Source: Dipetalonema caudispina (taxonomy: Eukaryota; Nematoda; Chromadorea; Rhabditida; Onchocercidae). From it: a stretch of DNA of 64,000 nt. Below, in pieces: positions 52,419 through 64,000 of the stretch. Numbering within the stretch: the first letter of the stretch is position 1; each line of letters begins with the position of its first letter. The translations under genes were made by a program, and so were the position numbers. Under the pieces are notes generated by a model, which saw only the letters and a list, made by a program, of their open reading frames with translations, searched no databases and was not told the DNA's origin. The stretch covers positions 310,001 through 374,000 of the forward strand of contig JABVXV010000021.1 of assembly GCA_013365325.1 (NCBI GenBank), written 5' to 3'.

Positions 52419-55400
52419 TCACACCTTCTTTTTTGCAGCAAGAAAAGCGCTTTGTCGAGCTTGGCTGGCACAGAATAGCTTGTCCACTTTTGAAGCATTC
52501 GGACATCGCGTATAGGGATTGCACACTTCATGTCGTCTGAAGCATCTGGCGACATTCGTACACATATACATAGGAAACCCGTGTATTCTGCATTCTGCAA
52601 CAACACATCTTTCCTTTTTAAAAAACCATTGCAATACATCATTCTATAGTTCGTTCGACTCTTTGAAGTAGTGAGAGCCATCAAAATCGCCTTCTTTCAC
52701 TCGATCAATTATTATAACTTTTATTGTGTGCTTTATGTCCAACAGTAATAATTCATTTACCTGCACAATTACACCTCTGCTCATCATTATTGTCGGGACA
52801 GTCAGTTACACCATCACAACGCTTTGTGCTCCCCAAGCAAGTTTTCGTCGGCTCACAGTAAATAGCATTTGGATTTATGCATTTCTCACAGTTTCTCTCA
52901 TCTTCACCATCCGGACAATCCTCGTAACCGTCACAACGTTGCGACTATAATTATTGAATTTTATGAGAGATTTAATTAGTGGAATTTATTTTAAGATAAC
53001 TAAGAATTCACCAATGGAATGCACTTAGTTTTCGCACTACGATTGTAAACCTTGCACTGCATTGTATCACCCAAACGCTTCATAGCAGTGCAGTTGCAGT
53101 TTGTCTCATCGGAATTGTCGCCACAGTCGTCCAGGCCATCACATACCTTAAATATTAAGTAATAAACAGTAGTGAGAACAATGAATGGCTTATTTATTGT
53201 CCCCTCATTAACACTTACACGTGAAAGTCGACTCAAACAAATATCCCACTGATCCTTTAATTTCTGATGAAAAGGAATAAATAACAAACCAAACTTCTTT
53301 TGATGCATTTATGATTCTTGCAAGTGAATGCCATCTCTTCGAAACATTCACTACACTTCCCTTCGCATTCATTCATTATTCCACTACAAGCATACTTTTT
53401 ATGGTAAAGGATACCATCTCGGCATCGGATAAAATCCTTAAATGCATTGATATTAAAACAAAGTGTCAATTCTTCTAAGAAAATTGGTCTCTGTATATAT
53501 GAATGAGTCTTTGAAATTGCAAGAAGCCAGATTTGAAGCAAAATTAGATACAGCATACATCCTAAAATGCCATAAGTGGAAGATAAAAAAAAGGTTTTAA
53601 AAATATTTCTTATAGGAACCTCTTTGGAACCATTTACACAGCTTCCGGGACAGTTAACTTCATCGTCTCCATTAGGACAATCCTCATTACCGTCACAAAT
53701 CTGGGAGCGTTCAATGCAGACATTGCTGTTATTACATAATGCCTTCCCGATACCTGAGCACTCTCTGCATGTGCAGTCCTAGAAAAATCCAAACATATAA
53801 AAATATTTTCGTCTCTTTATCCATACAGCCTTTGTGGAGGACCTTTTTCATTAATATTAGATGATATTTTGAACTTCATAGAAAACCTGCAAAAATTCAT
53901 TCATCATAATAAAGCATTATCGCACTGAAACAATTTCAGGCTTGATTTCAGGAAAGTTTGGATTTTGCAATTTGATTTATGGTGTAAATCAAAATAGCAC
54001 TCCTCACCCTACCATTTCATCCGTGCCATCTGGGCAATTTTTTACGCCATCGCAAATTTGCCACTTGGGTACGCACTTTTTCTTCCCTTCACACCATAAC
54101 GCGCCTCCGAGACATTTACCATCACAGTTTTTCTCATCTTCGCCGTATTTGCATTGCACATCACCGTCACATATCTGCTCGTGAGCCAAGCATATACCAG
54201 TCGTACCACATTGTATTTCGTGTTTTGAGCATTCTTTTTCTATAGAAATCAAATTACTTTTACTTTTCCAGGATATATGAATAGGAAAATAAAGAGTAAT
54301 GCCTACAATACGTACAAATAAGAGGACTTACTGCAATAACGTTCCTCGTCAGAACGATCTGGACAATCAACATTTCCATCACATAAACGATAACCTCGTA
54401 GACACATCGAATGTTTCGATGAAATGACTCCATATGTTGCACTGGAACAGTTGACCGTCGTATGACACACTAAAATACTTTTACTAATTGAGCGAAAATC
54501 CCTGTGTACAGTTAAAAAAGTCACTGACTTCAGTAGTGAGTAAAAAGAACAAAACTACTGAAAGGTTACATTTGCATCCAATTTCGTCGCTTCCGTCTGG
54601 ACAATCTTCGAAACCATCACAACGTTGCAATGTTCCAATGACAAGGCTCTAATATGAAGCAAATTTTTACTTTTTCTTCACTAGATAATTAAGTTAACTC
54701 AATGAGTAATTATTGATACAATATGATTAACTAATTAATTGCCTAATATCCCTATGATACCATTAAAATTGCAAAGAATTTTACCGAAGAATAAATAACT
54801 TACCGGCAAATTTGTGCATGAAAACCCAAATCCCCTGCACAACGTGACATTCGGTGGAATCATCGACTTGAAGGACCTAAGTTGTAGTGACACGTCAGCA
54901 CTGGGCCAGTTTGACTGTGCTCTAATGATCTCCACCGTTTGACTGTCATTCAAGGATGTCGACGACTAAATTGATCCATCCGATAAATAAAAACTTCAGA
55001 TTTTTACTAATCCATTTTAAATAGTGCTAAATTTAAAGATTCAAAATCATAGATTTCTTACATAGCTTCGTATGATGAGCGTTGAAATTAGGAACGGCAA
55101 GATGATTGAAGCGGCTAGAAGGATCAGAAGACCGGCTAGAAAGGCAATTAGTGGTACATTATTCAACCATGTACAACAACTAATTTCAGCTAAGTACTCC
55201 TTGAGATTCTCGATCTTCAGAAGGAGAGCAAAGCAGCATTCCTGATCTCTATTCTGCCTGGAAATTGACATGAACCACATATTAAAAACAGTATAGCTTA
55301 CAATGTTATTTCTAGAGTGCCGATAAAATTTGTTGAAATTTTGAAATATCAAACATTTTACAATAAGTTGTTCAGTTTCATTTGCAGTTCAGTATTGAGT

Positions 55401-55665
55401 TGATTAAAATAAATGATTAAATGGCTGACATCATGTGTTTCATTGAAAAGTGTCTCGTGTGAAATTGCGGGCTGAATAATTCAAGATGTTCTAATATTTA
55501 GGCATGGTTGATGCATTAATTTTTGGGATGAAATATATTGAGTGAAAAATAGCCTGAAACAATAACGTATGCCTGTCAGATACATAAATAAGCGTACCTA
55601 TCAATTCCAAGAGATCCACCTACACTATCCGGACGTTGATTATACCGTGGAGACTTACCATCCAT
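52419..55665 (-). CDS. Type II membrane protein with multiple LDLa modules (EGG-1/EGG-2-like)
   Basis: Probable oocyte-surface protein; C. elegans EGG-1 and EGG-2 have this layout and are needed for sperm entry and eggshell formation. Exon 1 (55665-55598) gives a short polar N-terminus starting MDGKSPRYNQRP with no signal peptide. Exon 2 (55257-55062) carries one membrane segment, VPLIAFLAGLLILLAASI. After a linker (54965-54804) come about nine to ten Cys-rich LDLa modules: RCDGFEDCPDGSDEIGC (54648-54570), LCDGNVDCPDRSDEERYC, ICDGDVQCKYGEDEKNC, ICDGVKNCPDGTDE, ICDGNEDCPNGDDEVNC (53.78-53.64 kb), a weak module at 53.4 kb, VCDGLDDCGDNSDETNC, RCDGYEDCPDGEDERNC and RCDGVTDCPDNNDEQRC (52.95-52.75 kb). 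The last exon (52594-52419) holds a degenerate module and a basic end, KKKV. Orthology to egg-1/2 is inferred from layout; a different LDLa surface receptor is possible. Confidence 0.8.
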
Positions 55666-57740
55666 ATTTTTTATAGATACCGAACGGATTGTATGGTGTG
55701 GCTGAAGTTACACGTACAAATATATTAAACACTGATATATTGTGAGTGAAGAACCACGGCTCATTTCAAAGAATGTGGTATACATGCCACATTTATAAGA
55801 GTCATTGCATGTTCTTGGGTTTTGTGATTTGAACTGAAGTTAGAGAACCAACCGTAACTGGGTTATTTAGGTCATATGAGCCTCGATGTGCGCTCATACT
55901 ATTTGCTTGTGAATTGAGGAAGGGTTATCCAATCTAGAGCTAATTCCTGTTTATGGATATTCCCTGAAAAGAACTACAACTCTTTTAGCTGTGACATAAA
56001 CCCTAAGTATTGTATTCGAAGACTTTTGTCCAAGTCAAATATTCAGACCAAAACAGAAGAAATCAGAAAATTGGGGAAAAACCAAGGACGACTTCATTCT
56101 GGTGGATATGATCAGGAAATTTATAAGAATATGAGAATTAACATACAACGGGCCATAAACTCAGATACGCAACATAAGAAAACTGGTGATAATGAGCAGA
56201 ATATTAGGAGAAATGCATAAAGAAGCTACCTCCCGCCTGGATAAACTATCCGAATAATGTCCTTGTCTTAGAATTTGACCTACCGCGAACCTTTTTTTAA
56301 CTCTTAATCCCGCTGGTAATCTTCCAGTCAAATATCTCTCTTACATGTTACATTCAGTGCTCTCTCCCTTTTCGGACAGTAATGGATAGAACAGGTCGAT
56401 ATGTTATAAAATACACGAATGTGCATATAAAAACATTCAGTCCATAATTGGTGATTAACTTCTTCGTGATTCAAAAACAGGAAGTACTTTTGTTAATAGT
56501 TAGATGACTTGAAGTTGATAACAGTTATTCAATTTCAATGAAAATTAACTTTATATGCAGTTTTCGTCAAGCAATTTCTATCATTTTTTCTCATTGTCAA
56601 CTCAAGAATGAGAGTGAATATGGATGATAATATTGTATCGAAAAATGCATGCAATTATATATGACTGACCAAATGATGGAGGGCAATGGTTATCGGTGGT
56701 ACAATGGCAAATGTCCGAGAATGGTGAGAAAGGCTCCTTTAAATAATGTTAAAGGAATTCGGAAAGCTGGATAACATTCATTTCGAATACGTAATTGCGA
56801 CCTGCATTTTAATAACTACTAGGTCATGCTCTCAATTTCCATATACTTTATTTATACTTCCTCATAAAAATCCTTCTCTTACTCATTCTTATTTCACCTT
56901 TCTTATCGCCTCGTCTTTGCTACCATGTTGTAAATTTCAAATCTTCATGAAGACTGTTCTTTAAAATTTAACTACTTTTCCCTGAAAATTTAGTGAATGC
57001 TATTTATTAAAATTTGTGAGAAAAAGGTTCGACAAAAGTGAACTCTTTCCCATATTTCTACTTTGTTAGCGGTAATGTGACATTATGTTATACCTTTTTT
57101 GCATATTATGTCACATTATGTCACATGTATCACAATTGAATCTACCAACTTTTCACAATACCCCAATCTGAACAGCTTGTCATGATGTGAGAGTAGCATC
57201 GGCTGAACTGTTTTTGAAAATTTCATGAAAATTGATAAGATAATGTTAAGGGTGGACTGAATAGGAAGGATCCAGTAAACATGAGGCAATCCAAGAAGTC
57301 TGTCATCTTAGATAAGCAAACTAACTGAAAGAATTTGACACTGAATGTTTTTCAGTAATTTAGTTTCGGTCGTTTCCCTATTGCAATACCACCGACAATA
57401 CCATCTAGAATTGGATGACAACGGTAATGCGACACTGACAAAGAACTAAGTGGTGTTTCTTCGACAAAAATTTCAATTGAATTTGGTTGAATGAAAATGT
57501 TTCCATGATCCTGATGAGCAGAAAAATGCGGCTTATCATAGCTTTGTTTGCAAGAATGCTGTCAAAAGGTTGGTGATTGTTTGTTATCAAATTACTTGCA
57601 AAAAAAAAGAAAGAAAAATATGTTAAATATCATTAGTTCTTATTTAAATTTACTAAAAAGCTATAATTATTCAAGGCGTTCGGAAAGAAGTTTTGTCTGG
57701 ATTGATTAGTCAGGTTTTTAAATACGTAAATTGCTTTTAG
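55666..57740. other. Region upstream of the LDLa gene and MAM gene
   Basis: About 2 kb between divergent genes. It must hold the LDLa gene promoter and probably the unseen first exon (signal peptide) of the MAM gene. I could not find that exon with confidence. Repeated GTCACATTATGT-like words occur at 57075-57130. Confidence 0.4.
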
Positions 57741-60700
57741 TGATAAGTCAAATAAACACGTCAGCAGATTTGAATTGTGGCTTTGAATCAGCATGTCAGT
57801 GGCGTAATGATACTGCTGGAGAAGATAGTGGCGATTTTTTGATAGCAAGCAATGTCAGGGTCGGAAACCATTTCAATATAATCCCTTCGAAAAATAATTC
57901 AAGTGTGTCATTTTGTTTAAATTCGTTAACATTTTTTTTTTATTGTGAAAGAGATTCTCCAACTTATTGCAAAAGGATGCCTATTTTGGCTCAAACACTG
58001 GAAATTGTATATTTGTGATATCAGAAAGATAACAATTCTCTTCCCTCATCTTATCATCTGATAGTAGCATTTGTGTTCCTTGTCTTAGGATATTTTAAAA
58101 ATCTGAAATTACGCATTCGATTCATTTTGTCAGCTCCAATGGTTTTGGAATTATGATGATAGATACTTCACAGCTACTGTTTACCTGCCAGCATCTCAAA
58201 AATCTCTTTATCAGGATAGCAAGGACAACTAATGTTTAAAAAAAAGTGTTATTAGGTATTAAAAACCTGTACTGATAGAATAATTTAGAATGATTAGAAA
58301 ATTTTCATTACAGATGAGGTATTTGCATATACGCATGGACCTTTCGATGGAATGCAAAAAGCTACTTTAATAAGCAACACTATAAGGTTTGTCAGTTGCA
58401 AAAAAAAAAGAAGAAGAAATTTCATTTGAAGTATTAGAAGCTAAAGACTGACTCGTACTGAGTTAATAAATTTTTTACTTCATCGTCTTAATTATTGCAG
58501 TTGTCAGTTGGGCGGTGGTACCTTAACTTTCTGGTACTGTCGCACGGGTAATTTAGCAACTCTGGAAGTATGTGTACGTCAACCACCAGGAAACATGAAT
58601 GTTGCTGATCTGCGATGCTTTCCTGTTTTCCCTAAAAATCATGCTCATCAATGGTTATTCAGTGCCGTTGAATTTCCGCCGATTACTCAACCATTTGAAG
58701 TAAGACTTTCGGCCTGCTATATTATGAATAATACGGACTTACTAAATCTATTTCCTTCATGCGAATCTATGATAATACTTTTCGCTGTGCAATATGCAAG
58801 TGTTTTAAGCAGCGACATCTTGATTTTGACATTTTTGACGTGAGGCGAGAATGACTGTTGTATGTTATGTATTATGTAATACACTTTAAGAATCACTCTG
58901 CCTTTCTTTTATTGTGACAGACCTACTTTACTGATAACTTCAGATTGATAATACTATTACAACTTTCTAGTTTTCAAACACTTACGGTTTTGACAAAAAA
59001 ATATTTCAGCTTTTGATACGCTCAAATTATATTCAACCATTCGACATAATTGCAATCGACGATGTCATCTATGATGCCGCACTTTGTGGTAAATCCTATC
59101 TTTAAAAAAATTTTCCAAACAGAGGAAAAATCCTTTATATAAATTCTCCTAAAAAATTTCAATCAAAATTTTATTGCTGCGCGAATGCAATAAAGACTGG
59201 ACAATGTTCAACTGCAGTAAAACATATCATGAAAATACCGTTCTTAACCGGTCAAGTTCGGTAGTTCTAACTATCAGCAATGTGGTAAGTGAATTTAAAA
59301 AATCATTTGACGTTCATCGTGAAAACCTATATATAAGGATATCTGCGCCATTGCTGGAAATACTGTTTTACCGAATGAGCGAACATTACTATCGGTCTCA
59401 ATGATTTGAAGCGCATGAAATACATAGAAACATAAGAGATGGAAACCGAAGACAGGAAAATCTCAACATAACATGGAGATTATTATTAGTGCTGTCGCTG
59501 TGTAGCACATTCATTTCTGCAGATCGATACTTACAAGACAAGCTAACTGAGCATCAGACGATACTTGTAGAACACAAAAACTATTATCCACCACTTTCGT
59601 TATCATGTCTAGAAAATTCTCAGAAATTCAAATCCTGGATGTTAAACAATCTGTCATGTTGCTGACGACACCGAAAAAAAGAGGTTGCTGCAATGTTCCG
59701 CAAGATTTCAGACGCGTAAATGAACATAGGAATGAAGTTGTACTAGAAAGTATGCTACTAAAAACAAATATGTGAAAATGATTTGCAAATGTACTTACAA
59801 AATTTATTGGATCTTCTACAACTGGAAACTTCTTAAAAACGGAAGTGTAAGGATATCGCTGATAGTGGTGATTTGCATTAAACGAATTAAATCTGGTTGA
59901 AAATCAAACCATTGATTTTCTCCGCACTGGTGAGAATCTTAAATTTTGTGATTCGCCATAGTTAAACATCAATGGAAATGCAAATTATGTGAAGTTACCA
60001 TCTTAAAGATTTGTTATGTCTACATATAAACCCAACGCGGAAATTTTTGGAAGCTGCTGCGAATAAATTTTCCAGTAAAAGACAGGGAACTGAAGAACTC
60101 AGGCAGAAAAGATTCGAAATAATATGTAAAGGACCATGATTTCGGAGACAAAAATGAAATTTTTGGTATGAACAAAGTTCAAAAGTATAAGTTCATACTA
60201 AGGATTGAGACAGCAATATTTTATGAACTCTACGATAGTTGCGATACTGAAAAGCATTGAGAGCAAATCATCAAATAGTGAAGGTAAAAACTGCACAGGA
60301 ACAAATTTTCATTTTGTGAAAGATTATTTTGAAGTCGTTGTAGATTTTTCGCGATAACCCTTATGTTTTTCGTAAATGTTCGATTTTGATTTTTTAGTTG
60401 CTTACTTGTTTCATCGTTTTAACCTTAAAAACAACAGATGATTATTTTAAAAAATCCCGTCAAATGACAGACCGTTCAACTTTAAAAATTTCACTAAAAT
60501 CTGCTTATCTAACTTTAATAAGTTTCATTTTGCAGAGAATAGTAATTCCCGATCAACTGAAGGTTCTGGCGGCAAATTCGTCTTTTTCGATGATTTAAAA
60601 GGTATGGCTTCAAATTCTGAGGAAAAGAAATTTCGTGTAGGAAGAATTTAGAGTTCCACTAAGTTTTCTGGATTCCTGAAAGAATGGCTTGTAGGTTTCA

Positions 60701-62415
60701 CTGAATGACGATAAATTAAATTGAGACCAGTTTTTGTGAACTTTTCAGTGTGATCTTCCGCCTTCTTTCTTCACGTGTAAAATTAATTGTCGGCTCCTGG
60801 AAAAATTTTTTACAAAAAAAATTTTTTTTTTGTAAAAAAAATTTTAGGTTACGACCTTATTTAGAGTAAGTTGTTTCCTGCTTGCAAGACTTCCGGAAGA
60901 TAATTATTCACCATGCAATCGTAACAGTACGCAATTTGTTTGGTGGATCAGCAGTGAAAACACAAATGAATCCTTGTTTTCCTCTTGCTCTGACCTTATT
61001 CCAGAATATATTTGCAATACGAACGAAAAAGAAAGAATTTTTTCTTTAAACTGGCAAATTTTAAAAAATGATAAATCTTCTAGGTAATTTTTTCGATGTT
61101 AATGGAATTGATTCAGGGAACAAAAGCCTCATTTCTTTCCTCACGGATGGACACCGAAGGAGGTCAGTCAATTCATGTTCTAAAAAGGTGCTGGATTTTT
61201 TTTTTTTTATTTCTTCTTGCTATTTGCAATAAAAAATGATAATAATTCTAAATTGAATGAATAAAATGCAGATTGTTTCCGTTGTATACTTCACCAACAT
61301 CACGGAAATCCGTATCAAAGTTGACCTCAGGACGTATCGATACGCAGTTCATTTCACCTTGTCCTTTCACGGATTGCTCATTTGACACTGTTAACATGTG
61401 TTATTACGTATCTGCTGACCAGCTGCAAGATGATGAAGATCTTTTGCTTGGTATATTTCGTTAAAGTTTTTTTTTTTTTTTTGTGAAACTGTTTCAAGTT
61501 TTTATAAACATCTCGTTATATCAAATATTACTGATCCTGAGATCATGTTTACATTTACTTTCAACATGAATATCTAAATAGATTTCATAATAGATTTACC
61601 TTCGCACAGCATTCTGAAGAAATGGAGGCTTTCAAATCATAAGATTGCCAATTCCCTCACCGGTATAATGCACGATATCAGTGGTGGTATGATTTTTTGA
61701 CTTCTAGAATTTTTCTTATGTTTACCTACAAACGCTTATAAAATCCTCATCCATATATGGCCAAAAAAATAAGTGTAGAAAGCTGACTAGTTATCTTGAA
61801 TAGCCAACCATTGAGCTTATAGATTGTGGTCTGGCTTTTTCATCTTTAGAGTTGTTGGAGTTATTGCAAAATTTCATTTCTCGTGATCGTAATTAGGTTC
61901 AGGCTCATTTCAAACGGTGACTAAGTAAATTTAACCATTTTGGATTGGTTTTAATTTAAGATGGCTGGTTTGCATATGCTGGTGGAACGAATAATCCAGC
62001 AGTAGTATTCCTCATGCGAATGCCAAAAGCAATAAATATACTTGAAGAATCACGAGTTAGTTTCTACGTACACATGGCTGGGAAATATGGCCGCTTACGA
62101 GTCTGTTTGGATTCTCTTCAGAAATGTCCATTTGAAAGGACTGGACAGGCACTGAGCGTAAAAACGAGAAAATGGACAAATTTTCATATCAATATATCAC
62201 GTGGATTCCACACGGTAAAATCATTTTTATGTTTTTGAAAAGTATCACAAAGAAGCTTAAATTTGGCAAGAAAGCCCTTTAAAACTTAATAATATTTCAA
62301 TGTGTTTTAGATTTATTTTGTGGTAGACAAATTAAAGAAGAATTATGTGATTGGACTTGATAACATTCAGTTACTGATCAAACATGGTGAAGTTTCTGCT
62401 CCATGTGCGCAATAA
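57741..62415 (+). CDS. MAM-domain extracellular protein (about three MAM domains; 5' end unresolved)
   Basis: Likely secreted or surface adhesion-type protein. Recognised exons: from 57741, then 58314-58386, 58501-58699, 59010-59088, about 59190-59284, 60536-60601, 60865-61083, 61117-61162, 61272-61450, 61594-61686, 61961-62214, 62311-62415 (TAA). MAM 1 opens with LNCGFESACQWRNDTAGEDS and continues DEVFAYTHGPFDG, GGTLTFWYCRTG, VCVRQPPG and FDIIAIDDVIYDAALCG, a textbook module. A middle segment has GGKFVFFDDLKG and a Cys-containing exon (60865-61083) with NSTQFVWWIS; it looks like a degenerate MAM. MAM 3 reads CSFDTVNMCYYVSADQL, NSLTGIMHDISG, DGWFAYAGG, VSFYVHMAGKYGRLRVCLD and IGLDNIQLL. The exon at 57741 needs one base from an earlier exon, so the signal peptide lies upstream. 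The ends of the first and fifth exons are uncertain. AATAAA overlaps the stop codon. Confidence 0.8.
60801..60845. repeat. A/T-rich inverted repeat
   Basis: Two arms of the form AAAATTTTTTTACAAAAAAA and its complement meet around a T-rich centre, so the stretch could fold as a hairpin. It lies in an intron of the MAM gene, just before the acceptor at 60864. Most likely simple AT sequence. Confidence 0.7.
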
Positions 62416-64000
62416 ACGAACAATATTATTTGCATCGCTCTTTTTTGAACCAACAATTACTGAGCCATTAAAATACCATTAAGACTGCCCTACCATTCTG
62501 TAGAGGGGTGAGTCGTAGTACTAATGCACTTATTATACATTCTATATCGGCTGTACGACATCCGTTTAGCACACAAACGAATAGGTTGTCGAGGTTACAT
62601 CTATTAATATAAAATGAATGAAAAGTTGAAACAACACTTAATATTTTGAACCTAATATATTTTGGAACACCTAGTGAACCTAATATTTTGGAACACCTAA
62701 TATTTTGGTCATCAAAATTCAGTTGTCGATCACCAACAAGAAGCTTGTTATATAATTTGCTATGACCTATATGACCTTATGCCAGTAAAACCCTTCAAAA
62801 TTGTTTATATAAATACATGTATATTCATATTTGTGCTGGACAAATTGAAGTATTTATAAACAGTATCAATCAGTTTACTTTGTCGAGTTAAGCAGTTGAC
62901 AATCCTAAAGTATGCAATTGAAAGCGATAAAAATTATCAACTGAAAAAGAACACATATTCTGATTAGACATATTCAGGTGCAGGAATTTTGAACTCACTT
63001 GCAGCCTTTTTTTTCCTTAATTGCAATTTTCTAACGCATGTTGGAAAAAGTATTTTTAAATTCCGAAGTTTAATGTGTTCGACGTCTTTAAAATGACAAG
63101 TTAGGATGGCAAAATAATACTTATTCAGAAAACATCAAAGCTGATACAGAACTTTGCTGTCAGCGAACAACACAAGTAAAAGAATCAAGTCAAAAGATGA
63201 CCAGTCCATACTTTCCCTTTATCACTAACCTCTTCTTCAGCGCCCATTTCCCTTATTTCAACCCTTGATCACACTTCCAGCTCCCTTAATTTTAAATATA
63301 GAAAACTTGGTAGTATTTTTCTGGTAATGCTGCATAAGTTTTTAAATCTCAAAAGGTCAAAAAAGATCGCTGGTACTACTTTGTTACCAAAAACCATCGT
63401 GACAGATGAATCCATTTTTTGTTGATACTAAGCGTAGACATGATGATAAAGCAAAAGAAAAATTTTTTTCATGATTATTTTTTCGTGTCAGCCATATTGA
63501 GCAATATAATGGATGACTTATAGCAATTTCCAAACGAACTTTTGGTCATAATTATCGGAAACATACGTCGAACAGACAACGTATGCATTGATAAGATCAA
63601 TCTGTCTGTCAGATATATTGCGCTGATAAAAACAGTTATCAGTTTGTTCACACGCATAGGATTTTAATTTAATTAACAAATGATGGTTGTTCTATGATCC
63701 TTAATGTCTGAAATTCATCCTTTCTTTGTATCAGTTAGGTGACTCGTGATTATCTTTTTAAAGCAGAGTATTTGATTACTTTCGTTTTTTGGAAATTTGT
63801 AAATTTTATTGTTAGCTAATTTGCACATACCTCTTAAACCCAGCAGTGACAACAAGTGCGCTTTGTGCAATTTTCACTAAGTCAAAAGCAGTTTATGAGG
63901 TTAGCTTCTAAGAAAATCCGGAAATAGTCGAAAAATTCACTCAATTCTTCTAAGAAAAAATATTTATTGTGGAAAAAATAAAGCGATGCATATTAGTTTT
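62416..64000. other. 3' flank of MAM gene, no gene seen
   Basis: About 1.6 kb of AT-rich sequence. No exon, RNA gene or mobile element could be supported. It contains the short tandem repeat at 62637-62709. Confidence 0.45.
62637..62709. repeat. Imperfect tandem repeat, AACCTAATATTTTGG-like unit
   Basis: The words CTTAATATTTTGAA, CCTAATATATTTTGGAACA, CCTAATATTTTGGAACA and CCTAATATTTTGG follow each other with short spacers. No coding role is seen. Confidence 0.75.

Noticed and set aside
60801..60845. Inverted repeat as a transposon end or terminator
   Set aside because: It is pure A/T homopolymer blocks within an intron, with no target-site duplication or element body.

Overview
This is AT-rich nuclear DNA of a nematode, most likely a clade III (spirurid or filarial-like) worm. 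The evidence is short coding exons split by many introns, acceptors of the type TTTTCAG/TTTTAG, donors of the type GTAAGT/GTATGT, and gene families with clear nematode forms (a PERK/PEK-1 kinase, an EGG-1/2-like oocyte LDLa protein, a nematode MAM protein, a nematode-type SLC17). There is no bacterial operon, CRISPR array, phage or intact transposon. The species cannot be fixed from the sequence alone. Exon chains below were built by hand from reading frame, splice motifs and phase.

Layout. (1) 1-5332, plus: the 3' part of a PHRF1/SCAF-like nuclear protein ending in an SRI-like RNA polymerase II CTD-binding domain. (2) 5880-6272, plus: a small unassigned ORF followed closely by a polyadenylation signal. 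(3) 6371-20247, minus: a very long, Cys-rich FAM193-family gene, convergent with the first two. (4) 20.3-23.7 kb: intergenic, with a large mixed microsatellite. (5) 23747-31217, minus: a complete PERK/PEK-1 kinase of the unfolded-protein response, with signal peptide, lumenal domain, membrane segment and split kinase domain all visible. (6) 31.2-38.4 kb: a 7 kb intergenic stretch. (7) 38451-44363, plus: an SLC16 (MCT) transporter of about 817 aa with an unusually long central loop. (8) 47873-50929, plus: an SLC17-type anion transporter of 527 aa. (9) 52419-55665, minus: a type II membrane protein with a string of LDLa modules, resembling C. elegans EGG-1/EGG-2. (10) 57741-62415, plus: a secreted or surface protein with about three MAM domains, 5' end not found. 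(11) 62.4-64 kb: no gene seen.

These are unrelated single-copy-type eukaryotic genes, not an operon or pathway. The two facilitator-superfamily transporters lie next to each other in the same direction but belong to different families. I found no convincing new biological system. The points most worth a second look are the long loop of the MCT, the DLG in place of DFG in the PERK kinase, the last LDLa module lacking acidic calcium ligands, the degenerate middle MAM domain, the small ORF with its own poly(A) signal, and a 33-bp direct repeat just upstream of the MCT.
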